This document shows positions 1 through 8,609 of a stretch of DNA of 64,000 nucleotides, one piece after another. Under the pieces are notes generated by a model. It worked only from the letters and a program-made list of their open reading frames with translations. It was not told the DNA's origin and made no database searches. This DNA is from Rhizobium chutanense (GTDB taxonomy: Bacteria > Pseudomonadota > Alphaproteobacteria > Rhizobiales > Rhizobiaceae). Position 1 is the stretch's first letter; every line of letters begins with the position of its first letter. Location: NCBI RefSeq assembly GCF_002531935.1, contig NZ_NWSV01000004.1:186001-250000 (forward strand), in the 5' to 3' direction. The position numbers were made by a program, and so were the translations under genes.

Positions 1-1
1 G

Positions 2-559
2 AATGGCGAGGAAACGCTGCGCATCCACCAGCTGGTGCTGTCGACCGCCGGACCGGTGCTGAAGCTGCAGCGCTCGACCATCGATCATCTGGCCGATTGC
101 AGCCTGCGCCTCGTTAAGGGCGCGACGTCGCCGGGTGCCGCCTCGGCGGTTGCCTATGAGGCGGCGATGGCGCTCTACGACGACGTCTTCGGTTCGCCAT
201 CCTTTGCCGCCGAGGCCAGCCCGATGCAGCCGGTGATCGACCATATCAATGCCCATCTCGAAAAGCCGCTGCCGGTCAGCGAACTCGCCGGCATCGTCGG
301 CCTCAGCCGCGCGCATTTCTCGCGCAGCTTTGCCGAGAGCGAGGGCGTGCCGCCCGCCGAATTCGTGCTGCAGCAGCGCCTGCAGCGCGCCGTCAAGCTT
401 CTGACCAAGGCCGATTTCCTGCCGGTCAAGGAAGTCGCCATCATGTGCGGCTTCGAGGATGCCAATTATTTCTCAAAAGTCTTCCGCCGCGTCTACGGCA
501 CCAACCCCACCGAATTCCGCACGACCGGCATGTATGCCAGCATCGGCAAGCTGAAATAA
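2..559 (+). CDS. AraC-family transcriptional regulator, 3' part (5' end outside the window)
   Basis: The open frame enters from the left edge, so only the C-terminal ~185 residues are present. After a helical linker it carries an AraC-type double helix-turn-helix over roughly the last 100 residues. The first HTH reads LSELAGIVGLSRAHFSRSF-like, and the second ends in the family signature CGFEDANYFSKVFRRVYGTNPTEFR. Such proteins bind asymmetric promoter sites through this domain and sense a ligand through the N-terminal domain, which is missing here, so effector and target cannot be named. It converges on the methyltransferase gene that follows. Confidence 0.85.
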   Translation, partial: NGEETLRIHQLVLSTAGPVLKLQRSTIDHLADCSLRLVKGATSPGAASAVAYEAAMALYDDVFGSPSFAAEASPMQPVIDHINAHLEKPLPVSELAGIVGLSRAHFSRSFAESEGVPPAEFVLQQRLQRAVKLLTKADFLPVKEVAIMCGFEDANYFSKVFRRVYGTNPTEFRTTGMYASIGKLK

Positions 560-578
560 AATGCTTCCCCGACTTTCT

Positions 579-1640
579 TCAGGCCCGAACCTCGAACACC
601 ATGTTGAACGGGGTTTCCGTAGCGCGGCGGAAATGCTTGAAGCCGGCGTCGAGCGCGACCTTTCGAAGCTTCATTTCTCCCGCCTGGGCGCCGAGCCCGA
701 GCCCGACTTCCTGGGAGAGCGATGCCGGCGTGCAGATCATCGTCGATGCGCCGTAATAGACGCGGCCCACGGGGTTGAGATTGTCCTTCAAATGGTCGTG
801 GGCGAAGGGCTCGACGATCAGCCAGGTGCCGTTCGGGGCGAGCGTTTCCCTGACATGCCGGCCGGCGCCGACCGGATCGCCCATGTCGTGCAGGCAGTCG
901 AACATGGCGACCATATCATAGCCGCGCCCGGGAAATTCCGCCGCCTTACCCTGCTTGAAGGTCACCCGGTCGGCGACCCCAGCTTCTTTGGCGGCAGCCT
1001 TGGCTCTTTCGATCGAGGGCCCGTGATAATCGAAGCCGGTAAAATGCGAGGCGGGATAGGCCTGCGCCATCAGAATGGTCGAGGCACCGTGGCCGCAGCC
1101 GACATCGGCGACATTGGCGCCGGCTTTGAGCTTTTCGTCCATGCCGGCAAGTGCGGGAATCCATTCGTTGACCAGATGGCTGTTATAGCCCGGGCGGAAG
1201 AACCGCTCGGTGCCGCGGAAGAGGCAGGTGCTGTGCTCATGCCAGCCGAGCCCCTTGCCGGTGCGGAAGGCATCGGCGATCTTCGGCTCGTCCATCCACA
1301 TGGATTGCACGACCTCGAAGGCGCCGACGAAGAAGGCCGGGCTGTTTTCCTCGGCAAACACCATCGCCTGTTCCGGCGTCAGGCTGAAACGATCGGTTTT
1401 TTCGTCGTAAACGACATAATCGGCGGCCGCCTGGGCGCTCAGCCATTCCCTGAGGTACCGCTCCTTCACCCCGGTCTTCGCGGCAAGCTGCTCAACGGTC
1501 AACGGCGTGCCGTCGGCCATCGCCTTGAAGATCCCCACCTTGTCGCCAAGCACGACCAAGGCACCCGACATGGCGGCGCCGACATCGCCGACGAGACGAC
1601 CGACCAGCGCATCGAGTTTCTGCATATCTGGCTCACGCAT
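579..1640 (-). CDS. class I SAM-dependent methyltransferase with N-terminal winged helix
   Basis: The product is about 353 residues. The N-terminal ~100 residues look like a winged-helix dimerisation domain of the O-methyltransferase type. A Rossmann methyltransferase follows, with SAM motif I as VADVGCGHGAS near residue 175, an acidic motif (FDYHGPS) and a later DCLHDMGDP/EPFAHDH region. I chose the ATG at 1640 because GGAGGT lies 4-5 bases upstream of it; a GTG seven codons earlier has no such site. The substrate is unknown; the architecture resembles mycobacterial Rv2258c-like enzymes. It is a single gene, convergent with the AraC regulator. Confidence 0.85.
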   Translation of the reverse strand: MREPDMQKLDALVGRLVGDVGAAMSGALVVLGDKVGIFKAMADGTPLTVEQLAAKTGVKERYLREWLSAQAAADYVVYDEKTDRFSLTPEQAMVFAEENSPAFFVGAFEVVQSMWMDEPKIADAFRTGKGLGWHEHSTCLFRGTERFFRPGYNSHLVNEWIPALAGMDEKLKAGANVADVGCGHGASTILMAQAYPASHFTGFDYHGPSIERAKAAAKEAGVADRVTFKQGKAAEFPGRGYDMVAMFDCLHDMGDPVGAGRHVRETLAPNGTWLIVEPFAHDHLKDNLNPVGRVYYGASTMICTPASLSQEVGLGLGAQAGEMKLRKVALDAGFKHFRRATETPFNMVFEVRA

Positions 1641-1836
1641 TGTTACCTCCCGGCGTGACAAAGGCGGTTAGATTAGGCCTTAATAATATTCAGTCAATCA
1701 ACCTCCCCCATCGCCCAATCAGGGTAGATCAAAGGCCCTATTCCGCCCCGGCAAGACATGCGCTTGCCTTATTCTGCGGCGGTCACATCTTTATAGTGCT
1801 GATCGAGAGCAGGCCGTGAACTCCGGAGCGACGGCA

Positions 1837-2193
1837 ATGCTCCCTCCCCTTCTTCGACATCAGGTGGTTATTTTGTCCCTATCTCCAGCTCAGTGCCGGG
1901 CCGCGCGTGCTCTCGTTGGATGGTCCGAAGACGACTTGTCTTCAGCCGCGAAAATCGCCAAAAAGACGATTGCCGATTTCGAGGCCGGGACGCTTTCCCC
2001 GTCCGCGCGAATCCTGCAGGATGTGAAGCGTAGCTTGGAGGATGCGGGCGTGCTTTTCATTCCGGAGAATGGCGGCGGCGCCGGTGTTCGCCTTGCGAAA
2101 GGCGCGAATGCCTCGATCGACACCAACGAAACCGAGACGGTTCAATACGAAGAACATCTCAAAAACGACGCCCCTCCCGGCGCTGGCGGCTGA
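1837..2193 (+). CDS. small XRE-type helix-turn-helix protein
   Basis: The core is LSPAQCRAARALVGWSEDDL, followed by a recognition-helix region KKTIADFEAGTLSPSARIL and the ending GVLFIPENGGGAGVRL. This is a common alphaproteobacterial small DNA-binding protein of the lambda-repressor fold. The start is uncertain: GTG at 1816, ATG at 1837 (GGAG eight bases upstream, preferred here) and GTG at 1864 are all in frame, and the conserved part begins only near 1876. The stop codon directly abuts the next ATG, so it is likely co-transcribed with the two tiny genes downstream and may regulate them. Confidence 0.75.
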   Translation: MLPPLLRHQVVILSLSPAQCRAARALVGWSEDDLSSAAKIAKKTIADFEAGTLSPSARILQDVKRSLEDAGVLFIPENGGGAGVRLAKGANASIDTNETETVQYEEHLKNDAPPGAGG

Positions 2194-2454
2194 ATGGCAA
2201 AGAAACAAAAGCTTGAGCACTCCGAACTGGCGGGGGAATTCACCGATGACGGGGTCACGGTGCTCGTCGATATCTTCCGCACCTCCGGCAGCAACGAAGA
2301 CTGGACGATGGAAGTCGTCACGCAAGGCGAGGATCTGATCCGCTGGGACGAACCCTTTGCCACCGACCGGGATGCCTTCGACGAATTCCTGGCCGTGGTG
2401 GCGCGCGACGGCATTCGCTCCTTTCTCGAAGACGAAGAACCGTCGGTGCATTGA
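2194..2454 (+). CDS. hypothetical small acidic protein (86 aa)
   Basis: The ATG follows the stop of the HTH gene with no gap, which suggests translational coupling. The product begins with a lysine-rich MAKKQKLEH stretch and continues as an acidic alpha/beta protein with no signal peptide, membrane segment or cysteine. The composition (DGVTVLVDIFR, DWTMEVVTQGEDLIRWDE) suggests a small folded cytoplasmic domain. No family recognised. Confidence 0.6.
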   Translation: MAKKQKLEHSELAGEFTDDGVTVLVDIFRTSGSNEDWTMEVVTQGEDLIRWDEPFATDRDAFDEFLAVVARDGIRSFLEDEEPSVH

Positions 2455-2464
2455 GGGATATCCC

Positions 2465-2704
2465 GTGAAAAGCATCAATGATCTCATCGCCTCGGCGAAA
2501 ACCGTCTGCGACCGATACCGAGCCGGGCGGATGGAGCGGGAAACCGTGCGCGAATGGGTCCTCGGCCTTGGCGCCTATCCGGCGCCGCACGGAGACCGCG
2601 TGCGCGAAGCTGCCGAATGGTTCCGCCTGCACAACCGCGAGCCTGTTTCCGAAGAGATCGTGCTGGTGGACATCGACCGGCTCCAGGCGATTTCAGCGCA
2701 GTGA
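2465..2704 (+). CDS. hypothetical small protein (79 aa)
   Basis: The frame starts with GTG at 2465, preceded by GAGGGA at about eight bases, only ten bases after the previous stop. The product is mostly helical and charged (KSINDLIASAKTVCDRYRAGRMERETVREWVLGL) with one cysteine. No domain recognised. Spacing and strand put it in the same transcript as the HTH gene at 1837 and the gene at 2194. Confidence 0.55.
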   Translation: MKSINDLIASAKTVCDRYRAGRMERETVREWVLGLGAYPAPHGDRVREAAEWFRLHNREPVSEEIVLVDIDRLQAISAQ

Positions 2705-2817
2705 ACTCCGCCGTGCGAGCGGACAGGCGCAAAGAGTTTGCCCATGCCGTCGTCGCCGATCGTCGCCTGGCCGTTCGATCCCGGCTGACGCAATTACGCC
2801 GTTACTCGACGGCGTAG
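2701..2817 (+). CDS. possible 38-aa ORF overlapping the previous stop (GTGA)
   Basis: A GTG at 2701 overlaps the TGA of the preceding gene and opens a 38-codon frame very rich in arginine (ten Arg). The stop lies at the edge of the hairpin at 2795-2816. The only support is the overlap; there is no clear ribosome binding site, and it may be chance. Confidence 0.2.
   Translation: MNSAVRADRRKEFAHAVVADRRLAVRSRLTQLRRYSTA
2795..2816 (+). terminator. hairpin ending the HTH/small-gene transcript
   Basis: A perfect 8-bp inverted repeat (TACGCCGT / ACGGCGTA) with a six-base loop lies just after the small-gene cluster. There is no T-run behind it, so it could be a Rho-dependent end or a processing hairpin rather than a classical intrinsic terminator. 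Confidence 0.4.
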
Positions 2818-2850
2818 GACCAATGACGATTGTGAGCCTTATGCATAATG

Positions 2851-2925
2851 GCCTCTTCGCAGCTTCCATGCTGAGAGGTCTAGGGGTTCCGCAGCTTCGG
2901 CAAATGTGACAAACCCCTACGAGGC
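2851..2925 (+). promoter_or_regulatory. structured leader with two alternative foldings upstream of the GcvT-type oxidoreductase
   Basis: GCCTCTT at 2851 can pair with GAGAGGT at 2873. TAGGGGTT at 2881-2888 pairs perfectly with AACCCCTA at 2912-2919. Both loops contain the same CGCAGCTTC. In addition GCCTC at 2851-2855 is exactly complementary to GAGGC at 2921-2925, so the first hairpin and an outer closing stem exclude each other. The element ends about 90 bases before the GTG of the next gene. It does not match the glycine riboswitch core I know. The structure was read by eye. Confidence 0.4.
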
Positions 2926-3012
2926 TGACATGGCTCTGCATCTGACGCGCAAAGCGGAAGTCACGCGTGGCCAGGCATCTTAAATTCGTCCGATAAGTAA
3001 AAGGAACAGCAC

Positions 3013-5574
3013 GTGGCAGCATTTCCGGAAAAGGCAAAGGTCGTCATCATCGGCCTCGGCGGCATCGTCGGCGCCTCCATCGCGCATCATCTCGTCGAGC
3101 GCGGATGGGACGATATTGTCGGCATCGACAAGTCGGGCATACCGACCGATATCGGCTCGACAGCCCATGCCTCGGACTTCTGTTACACCACGAGCCACGA
3201 CTATCTCTCGGTCTGGACCACGCAATATTCGATCGATTTCTACGAGAAGATGGGTCATTACGCCCGCATCGGCGGTCTCGAAGTGGCGCGCACCGGCGAC
3301 GATGCCTGGATGGAGGAAATCAAGCGCAAGCTTTCCTCGGCCCGCGCCTTCGGCACGCGCGCCCATTATGTCAGCCCTTCCGAAATCAAGGAGAAGTTCC
3401 CGCTGATCGAGGAAGATCAGGTGATGGGCGGCCTTTACGATCCGGATGCCGGCCTCGTCATTCCGCGCTCGCAGACCGTTGCCGGCAAGCTGGTCGATGC
3501 CGCCGAAAAGGCGGGCAAGCTGCAGGTGTTCGGCAATACGCCGGCGAAGTCGCTGATCGTCGAAGGCGGCCGCATCAAGGGCGTCGTCACCCATCGCGGC
3601 ACCATCATGGCCGACCATGTCATCGTCTGTGCCGGCCTCTGGGGCCGTCTGATCGCGGAGATGGTCGGCGAAGACCTGCCGGTCATGCCGGTCGACCACC
3701 CGCTGACCTTCTTCGGTCCCTATAACGAGTTTGAGGGCACCGGCAAGGAGATCGGCTTCCCGCTGCTGCGCGACCAGGGCAACTCCGCCTATATGCGCGA
3801 TACCGGCGACCCGTCGACGACGGAAGGCGGCCAGATCGAGTGGGGCTATTACGAAGCCACCAATCCGCGCATGTGCCATCCGCGCGACATTCTCGAAAAA
3901 CACGAAGCACGCCTTTCGCCCTCGCAGCGTGACCTCGAGATGGAACAGATCATCGAGCCGCTCGAGCGCGCCATGGAACTGACGCCGATCCTCGGCGAAC
4001 TCGGCTATAATGAAGGTCACTCCTTCAACGGCCTGCTGCAGGTTTCCGCCGGCGGCGGCGCATCCTGCGGCGAGAGCCAGAAGGTGCGCGGTCTCTGGTA
4101 TTGCGTTGCCATCTGGGTCAAGGACGGCCCGGGTTACGGCAAGCTGATCGCCGACTGGATGACCGACGGCCGGACCGAAATCGATCACAACAGCATCGAT
4201 TACGCCCGCTTCTATCCGCATCAGCTGACGGAAGAGTTCATCGAAGGCCGCTGCTTCGAAGCCGCCCAGAAGATCTATTTCCCGGCTGTTCACACCCGCG
4301 AACCCTATGCCTCCGGCCGCAACGTCAAGCGCTCGCCCTTCTACGAGCGCGAAAAGGAACTCGGCGGCTACTTCATGGAGCTTGGCGGCTGGGAGCGTGC
4401 GCACGGCTACGCCGCCAACGAGCACCTGCTGGAGAAATATGCCGACCGCGTCCCGGTTCGCGAGAACGAATGGGACAGCCGCCATTTCTGGCGCGTGTCG
4501 AATGCCGAGCATCTGGCGATGAGCGAGGATTGCGGCATCGTCAATCTCAGCCACTTCCACATGGTCGATATCGAAGGGCCCGACCATGTCGAGCTGATGG
4601 AATGGCTGTGCGCCGCCAAGGTCGGCGGTGATGCCAACATCGGCAAGGGCGTCTACACCCACTTCCTCGACGACGAGGGCATGGTGCGCGCCGACTTCAC
4701 CGTCTTCCGCATGGCCGACCGCTGCCGCCTCGTCAACGGCGCCGATGCCGGCCCGCGCGACCTGCACTATATGAAGCGCGTCGCCCAAGACCGCGGCCTT
4801 GACGTGACCGTCACCGATGTCTCGGAAAAATTCGTGACGATCGGCATCTGGGGCCCGAACGCCCGCGACACGCTGAAGAAGGTTGTGGCCGATCCGGCCG
4901 GGCTCGATCAGGAAAACTTCGCCTTTGCGGCGATCAAGCCGATCGAAATCGCCGGCAAGTCAGTCACAGCCTTCCGCATCTCCTACGTCGGCGAGCAGGG
5001 CTGGGAACTGCACATGAAGTACGAAGACGGCCTGGCCGTCTGGGATGCGCTGCGCTCGACCGGTGTGATGGCCTTCGGCGTCGAGACCTATGCAAACTCG
5101 CGCCGCATGGAAAAGAGCCTGCGCCTGCAGAATGCCGACCTGCTGACCCAGTACAACCTGATCGAAGCCGATCTCGCCCGTCCGAAGGTCAAGGAAGCCG
5201 ATTTCCGCGGCAAGGAAAAGCATCTGGAATACAAGGCGCGCGAACATCAGCCCGCCATGCTCTGCACGCTTGTGATGACCGAGAATACCGACAAATCGGG
5301 CGTGAAGCGTTATCCCCTCGGCAACCTGCCGGTTGTCGATCCCGCCACGGGAGAGGTTCTGGTCGACGAGCTTGGCCGCCGGTCCTACACGACCTCGATC
5401 GCCTACGGCCCGACGGTCGGCAAGAACATTGCTCTGGCCTATCTGCCCTGGTCGCATTGCCAGGTCGGGCGCAAGCTGAATATCGAGTATTTTGCCGAGA
5501 CCTATCCGGTCGAGGTTGTCGGCGTTGGATACAAGCCGATCTACGACCCCGAAAATCTGAAGCCGCGCACCTAA
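3013..5574 (+). CDS. FAD-dependent oxidoreductase with GcvT-like C-terminal half (dimethylglycine/sarcosine dehydrogenase family)
   Basis: The product is 853 residues, the usual size for this family. Residues ~8-390 form a DAO-type FAD domain beginning VVIIGLGGIVGASIAHHL. A short FAO_M-like linker follows, then an aminomethyltransferase (GCV_T) domain at ~455-740 and a GCV_T_C barrel at the end. Relatives oxidatively demethylate N-methyl glycine derivatives and pass the one-carbon unit to tetrahydrofolate. The exact substrate is not readable. The GTG start has AAGGA eight bases upstream. It is monocistronic, with a structured leader (2851-2925) that suggests control at the mRNA level. Confidence 0.85.
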   Translation: MAAFPEKAKVVIIGLGGIVGASIAHHLVERGWDDIVGIDKSGIPTDIGSTAHASDFCYTTSHDYLSVWTTQYSIDFYEKMGHYARIGGLEVARTGDDAWMEEIKRKLSSARAFGTRAHYVSPSEIKEKFPLIEEDQVMGGLYDPDAGLVIPRSQTVAGKLVDAAEKAGKLQVFGNTPAKSLIVEGGRIKGVVTHRGTIMADHVIVCAGLWGRLIAEMVGEDLPVMPVDHPLTFFGPYNEFEGTGKEIGFPLLRDQGNSAYMRDTGDPSTTEGGQIEWGYYEATNPRMCHPRDILEKHEARLSPSQRDLEMEQIIEPLERAMELTPILGELGYNEGHSFNGLLQVSAGGGASCGESQKVRGLWYCVAIWVKDGPGYGKLIADWMTDGRTEIDHNSIDYARFYPHQLTEEFIEGRCFEAAQKIYFPAVHTREPYASGRNVKRSPFYEREKELGGYFMELGGWERAHGYAANEHLLEKYADRVPVRENEWDSRHFWRVSNAEHLAMSEDCGIVNLSHFHMVDIEGPDHVELMEWLCAAKVGGDANIGKGVYTHFLDDEGMVRADFTVFRMADRCRLVNGADAGPRDLHYMKRVAQDRGLDVTVTDVSEKFVTIGIWGPNARDTLKKVVADPAGLDQENFAFAAIKPIEIAGKSVTAFRISYVGEQGWELHMKYEDGLAVWDALRSTGVMAFGVETYANSRRMEKSLRLQNADLLTQYNLIEADLARPKVKEADFRGKEKHLEYKAREHQPAMLCTLVMTENTDKSGVKRYPLGNLPVVDPATGEVLVDELGRRSYTTSIAYGPTVGKNIALAYLPWSHCQVGRKLNIEYFAETYPVEVVGVGYKPIYDPENLKPRT

Positions 5575-5631
5575 GCGCTCAAGCACTTGTGGCGCCGCAG
5601 CACGTGGCGCCACAAGCATGAGGTTGAAACG

Positions 5632-6369
5632 CTATCTGCCGTCGTCATTTTCGGCTTCGGCAGCAGCATCGGGAGCACGGCTCGGCACGAAGCGTTTCGA
5701 GATCAGCCAGCAGCCGAGCGCCCACAGCGCCCCGGCGCACCACCCGGCGAGAACGTCGGTCGGATAGTGAACCCCGAGATAGATCCGGCTGAGCCCGATG
5801 ATGACGGCCAAGAAGACGCCGGCGCCGATGACGAAGATCCGCGTCGAGCGGTAACGCTGTGTCCGGGCCAGCAGTGCGCCGAGCGTCAGATAGGTCACCG
5901 CCGAAACCATCGCATGTCCGGAGGGGAAGCTGAGATCACTGACCTCGACGAGATGCGGCACGATATCGGGGCGCGGCCGGGCGATCAGGATCTTCAGAAG
6001 GGTGCTCGCCAGCCAGCCGGTCAGTACCGAGGAAAAGACGAAGATCGCGATCGGCCAGCGCCGGTCGAGCAGGAGATAGACGGTAACCAGAACGGTCATC
6101 AGCGTCAGCACGGTGACGCCGCCGAGGCTGGTGATATCGCTGACGGCATGGGTCAGCCAGGCGGGACCGATCGGCACGCCAAGTTCGCCCTGATGTCTGA
6201 GCGCCAGCAGGATGGCCTTGTCGAAACCAAAGGTCTCGCCCTCGAGCACCTCGCTCGTCAGCCGCTGCAGCACGAACAATCCGCCGGCAACGCATGCCAG
6301 TGTGATCAGCGTCAGCGGCTCATATGCGGTGAGCCTCGCCAAAAATCCGCGTCGTTGAACCTCACTCAT
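5632..6369 (-). CDS. PAP2-family membrane phosphatase
   Basis: The product is about 245 residues with an N-terminal membrane segment and further hydrophobic helices. All three phosphatase motifs are visible: KILIARPRPD, PSGHAMVS and SRIYLGVHYPTDVLAG, which contain the catalytic His and Asp. Members dephosphorylate lipid phosphates such as phosphatidic acid or undecaprenyl diphosphate at the membrane outer face. I prefer the ATG at 6369 (MSEVQRRGF) over an upstream in-frame start that would add 23 non-conserved residues. It converges on the oxidoreductase and sits alone. Confidence 0.88.
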   Translation of the reverse strand: MSEVQRRGFLARLTAYEPLTLITLACVAGGLFVLQRLTSEVLEGETFGFDKAILLALRHQGELGVPIGPAWLTHAVSDITSLGGVTVLTLMTVLVTVYLLLDRRWPIAIFVFSSVLTGWLASTLLKILIARPRPDIVPHLVEVSDLSFPSGHAMVSAVTYLTLGALLARTQRYRSTRIFVIGAGVFLAVIIGLSRIYLGVHYPTDVLAGWCAGALWALGCWLISKRFVPSRAPDAAAEAENDDGR

Positions 6370-6559
6370 GCCTGCCGTCGAACTCCCTTCACACCATGTC
6401 GCTCTTTGCCAGATCGGCAAGGTGAGCCGCAAATTCAAGACCTTGCGGCGTTCGAGGACATTTCCGAGCCTGACCGCCGCCTGATTTCAGACGCCCGGTA
6501 GCAAAAGCTCAACCTTCTTTTGTTATGGCTGGAGCGATTGTCCTGGAGATGGTTTCGCG

Positions 6560-7102
6560 ATGAAAATTCTGACCGCGATGGTTCTGATGGCAGCCGGGCT
6601 GCAACCGGTCGCAGCCCTTGGCGAGACCGAATGGATGGGCGACGCAAGACAATGGTCGGTCGGCTATGCAAACGAGAGCCCGCCCTATTGCCGGCTGCTG
6701 TGGAACAGCGAGATCGGCAAGACCGTCGAATTCCGCCAGAGCGCCACCGAGACCTTCTGGCTGGTGGCAAAGACCAGCTGGGAGATTCCAGCCGGCACCA
6801 CGACCGAGGTGACGCTGACCGATCGCAATGTGACGAAAGTGGTTGCCGCCGAATTCTTCGACAAGACCACGCTTCGCCTCTGGCCGCCGGCGAGCAAAGG
6901 AAGCGGCGGGCTGAAGAAGATCATCAAGAATTCCTTTTCAGGAACGCCTGACGTGCAGCTGACCTTTGCCGGCGACGAAGGCGACTGGACGCTGCCGCTG
7001 TCGCGGGTCGACCAGCTCTATCCGACCTTTCGCCAATGCCTCAAACGGCTGGAGGCCGGCGGAAAGCCGAAGCAGGATTCCGACACCAGCAAGCCGTTCT
7101 GA
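6560..7102 (+). CDS. exported hypothetical protein (180 aa)
   Basis: MKILTAMVLMAAGLQPVAALGE is a typical Sec signal peptide. The mature part is soluble and probably beta-rich, with two cysteines (PPYCRLLW and FRQCLKRLE) that could form a disulfide in the periplasm. Its tail is charged (KPKQDSDTSKPF). No family recognised. It converges on the HutH-like gene, whose stop lies 13 bases away. Confidence 0.6.
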   Translation: MKILTAMVLMAAGLQPVAALGETEWMGDARQWSVGYANESPPYCRLLWNSEIGKTVEFRQSATETFWLVAKTSWEIPAGTTTEVTLTDRNVTKVVAAEFFDKTTLRLWPPASKGSGGLKKIIKNSFSGTPDVQLTFAGDEGDWTLPLSRVDQLYPTFRQCLKRLEAGGKPKQDSDTSKPF

Positions 7103-7115
7103 CGGTCTGCCCGAT

Positions 7116-8609
7116 TCAATCCATCGCCGGCGGGGCGGTCTCGCGGATCAGGCTGCGCACGGTCTCGATATCGCTATTGAGCGGCCGCTCGTCGCCATAA
7201 TGGGCAATACGCTGCCGCACGGCCTGATAGACGAGATCCGTGCCTGCTGCCCGCGGCGCCGTCGCCGCCAGGAAATCATGTGCCTGGGCAGCCGCCATCA
7301 GCTCGATCGCCAGTATATATTCGGCATTGTCGATGACCGCGAGCAGCTTGCCGGCGGCGGCTGTCGGATGGGCGAGGAAATCCTCCTGCAGGCCGGAGGT
7401 CAGGCCGCCATCCATAGCCGCGGGCGCGGCAAGGCGGCGATTCTCGTTGCTGAGCGCCGCTGCAGTATATTGGGCGATCATGAAGCCGGAATGGCTGCCG
7501 GCGTCACTCGCCAGAAACGGCGGCAGGCCGCTGACCAGCGGATTGACCAGCCGGTCCATGCGCCTTTCGCTGATCGCGCCGATCTGCGCCAGCGCAACCG
7601 CCAGACTATCGGCCGCCTGGCCGAGCGCCGGCGCGACGGCGTGCGCCTCGGAGGAGACGATCGGCTGTTCCGGCGTGCCTGAGACAGCCGGATTGTCCGT
7701 CACCGAGGCAAGTTCCTGATCGGCGATGCGGGCGGAATTGTCGAAGACGTCGCGGGCGGCACCATGGGCATGCGGCACCGACCGCAGGCTGAGTGCATCC
7801 TGGGTGCGCCGGCCGAAGGCGGCGGCGACAAGGCCGCTGCCCTGGAGGCGGGCGCGCAGCGTCGCTCCGACCTTTTCGATGCCGGCGGATGGGCGCAGCT
7901 TCAGCACCGCCGCGTCGAAGGCGGCGATCTGGCAGCCTGCCGCTTCCAGCGTCAGCGCCGCGATCGCATCGGCCCAATCGAGCAGCCGCTCAGCGCGCAA
8001 AAGTGCGGTGGCGGTCAAGCCGGTGGCGCAGGCCGTGCCGTTGACGAGGCTCAGCCCCTCCTTGGCGCCGAGCACCAGCGGTTCGAGGCCGATCGCCGCC
8101 AGTGCTTGGCGGCCGCTCCTGCGTTCGCCGCCGAGCGTGGCGCTGCCTTCGCCGATCAGGACCAGCGCGGTATGGGCATTGTGGGTGAGGTAACCCGCCG
8201 AGCCCTTGGACGGGACGTCGGGAATGCAATCATGCGCCAGCAGGGCCACGAGATGCTCGACGATCTCGCGCCGCACGCCGGAATGGCCATGGGCGAAATT
8301 GGCGATCTGCGCGGCGATGACGGCGCGCACCTCATGGGCGGGCAGCAACGGGCCGACGCCGCAGGCGTGGCTCAGCACGATGCTGCGCGACAACAGGCTC
8401 TGCGAGGCGCGATCGACGACGGTATCGGCGAGTGCCCCGACGCCGGTGTTGACGCCATAGGCGCGCACGCCTGTTTCAACGATGCTGGCGACGATGCGGC
8501 TTGCCTGCTCGACCCGCGCCCAGGCGGCCGGCGACAGCGCAAGCGCCTCCCCTGCCCCGACGCGCGCGACGTCGCGCCAGGTCAGCACTTGATCGATCGT
8601 GATCGTCAT
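7116..8609 (-). CDS. histidine ammonia-lyase paralogue lacking the MIO triad
   Basis: The 497-residue product aligns with the HAL/PAL fold throughout. It keeps the Tyr of AYGVNTGVG (Y51), the Asn of LVNGT (N190), Gln270, Arg276 and the QED motif. The Ala-Ser-Gly that cyclises to the MIO electrophile is absent: after KGSAG the chain reads YLT (residues 140-142) where HutH at 16292 has ASG (142-144). The partner Tyr of QDPYxIR is Leu273. Normal MIO-dependent deamination is therefore not expected. It overlaps the ABC ATPase gene by 4 bp and is the last gene of that importer operon. It may be a binding, regulatory or altered lyase; function unknown. Confidence 0.85.
   Translation of the reverse strand: MTITIDQVLTWRDVARVGAGEALALSPAAWARVEQASRIVASIVETGVRAYGVNTGVGALADTVVDRASQSLLSRSIVLSHACGVGPLLPAHEVRAVIAAQIANFAHGHSGVRREIVEHLVALLAHDCIPDVPSKGSAGYLTHNAHTALVLIGEGSATLGGERRSGRQALAAIGLEPLVLGAKEGLSLVNGTACATGLTATALLRAERLLDWADAIAALTLEAAGCQIAAFDAAVLKLRPSAGIEKVGATLRARLQGSGLVAAAFGRRTQDALSLRSVPHAHGAARDVFDNSARIADQELASVTDNPAVSGTPEQPIVSSEAHAVAPALGQAADSLAVALAQIGAISERRMDRLVNPLVSGLPPFLASDAGSHSGFMIAQYTAAALSNENRRLAAPAAMDGGLTSGLQEDFLAHPTAAAGKLLAVIDNAEYILAIELMAAAQAHDFLAATAPRAAGTDLVYQAVRQRIAHYGDERPLNSDIETVRSLIRETAPPAMD

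Noticed and set aside
2851-2925. glycine riboswitch before the GcvT-type gene
   Set aside because: The conserved glycine aptamer core was not found; only generic hairpins are present, so it is reported as an unknown leader.
2980-4788. 602-codon minus-strand frame
   Set aside because: It is antisense to the GcvT-type oxidoreductase, which has a start site and domain motifs; the reverse frame has no family features.
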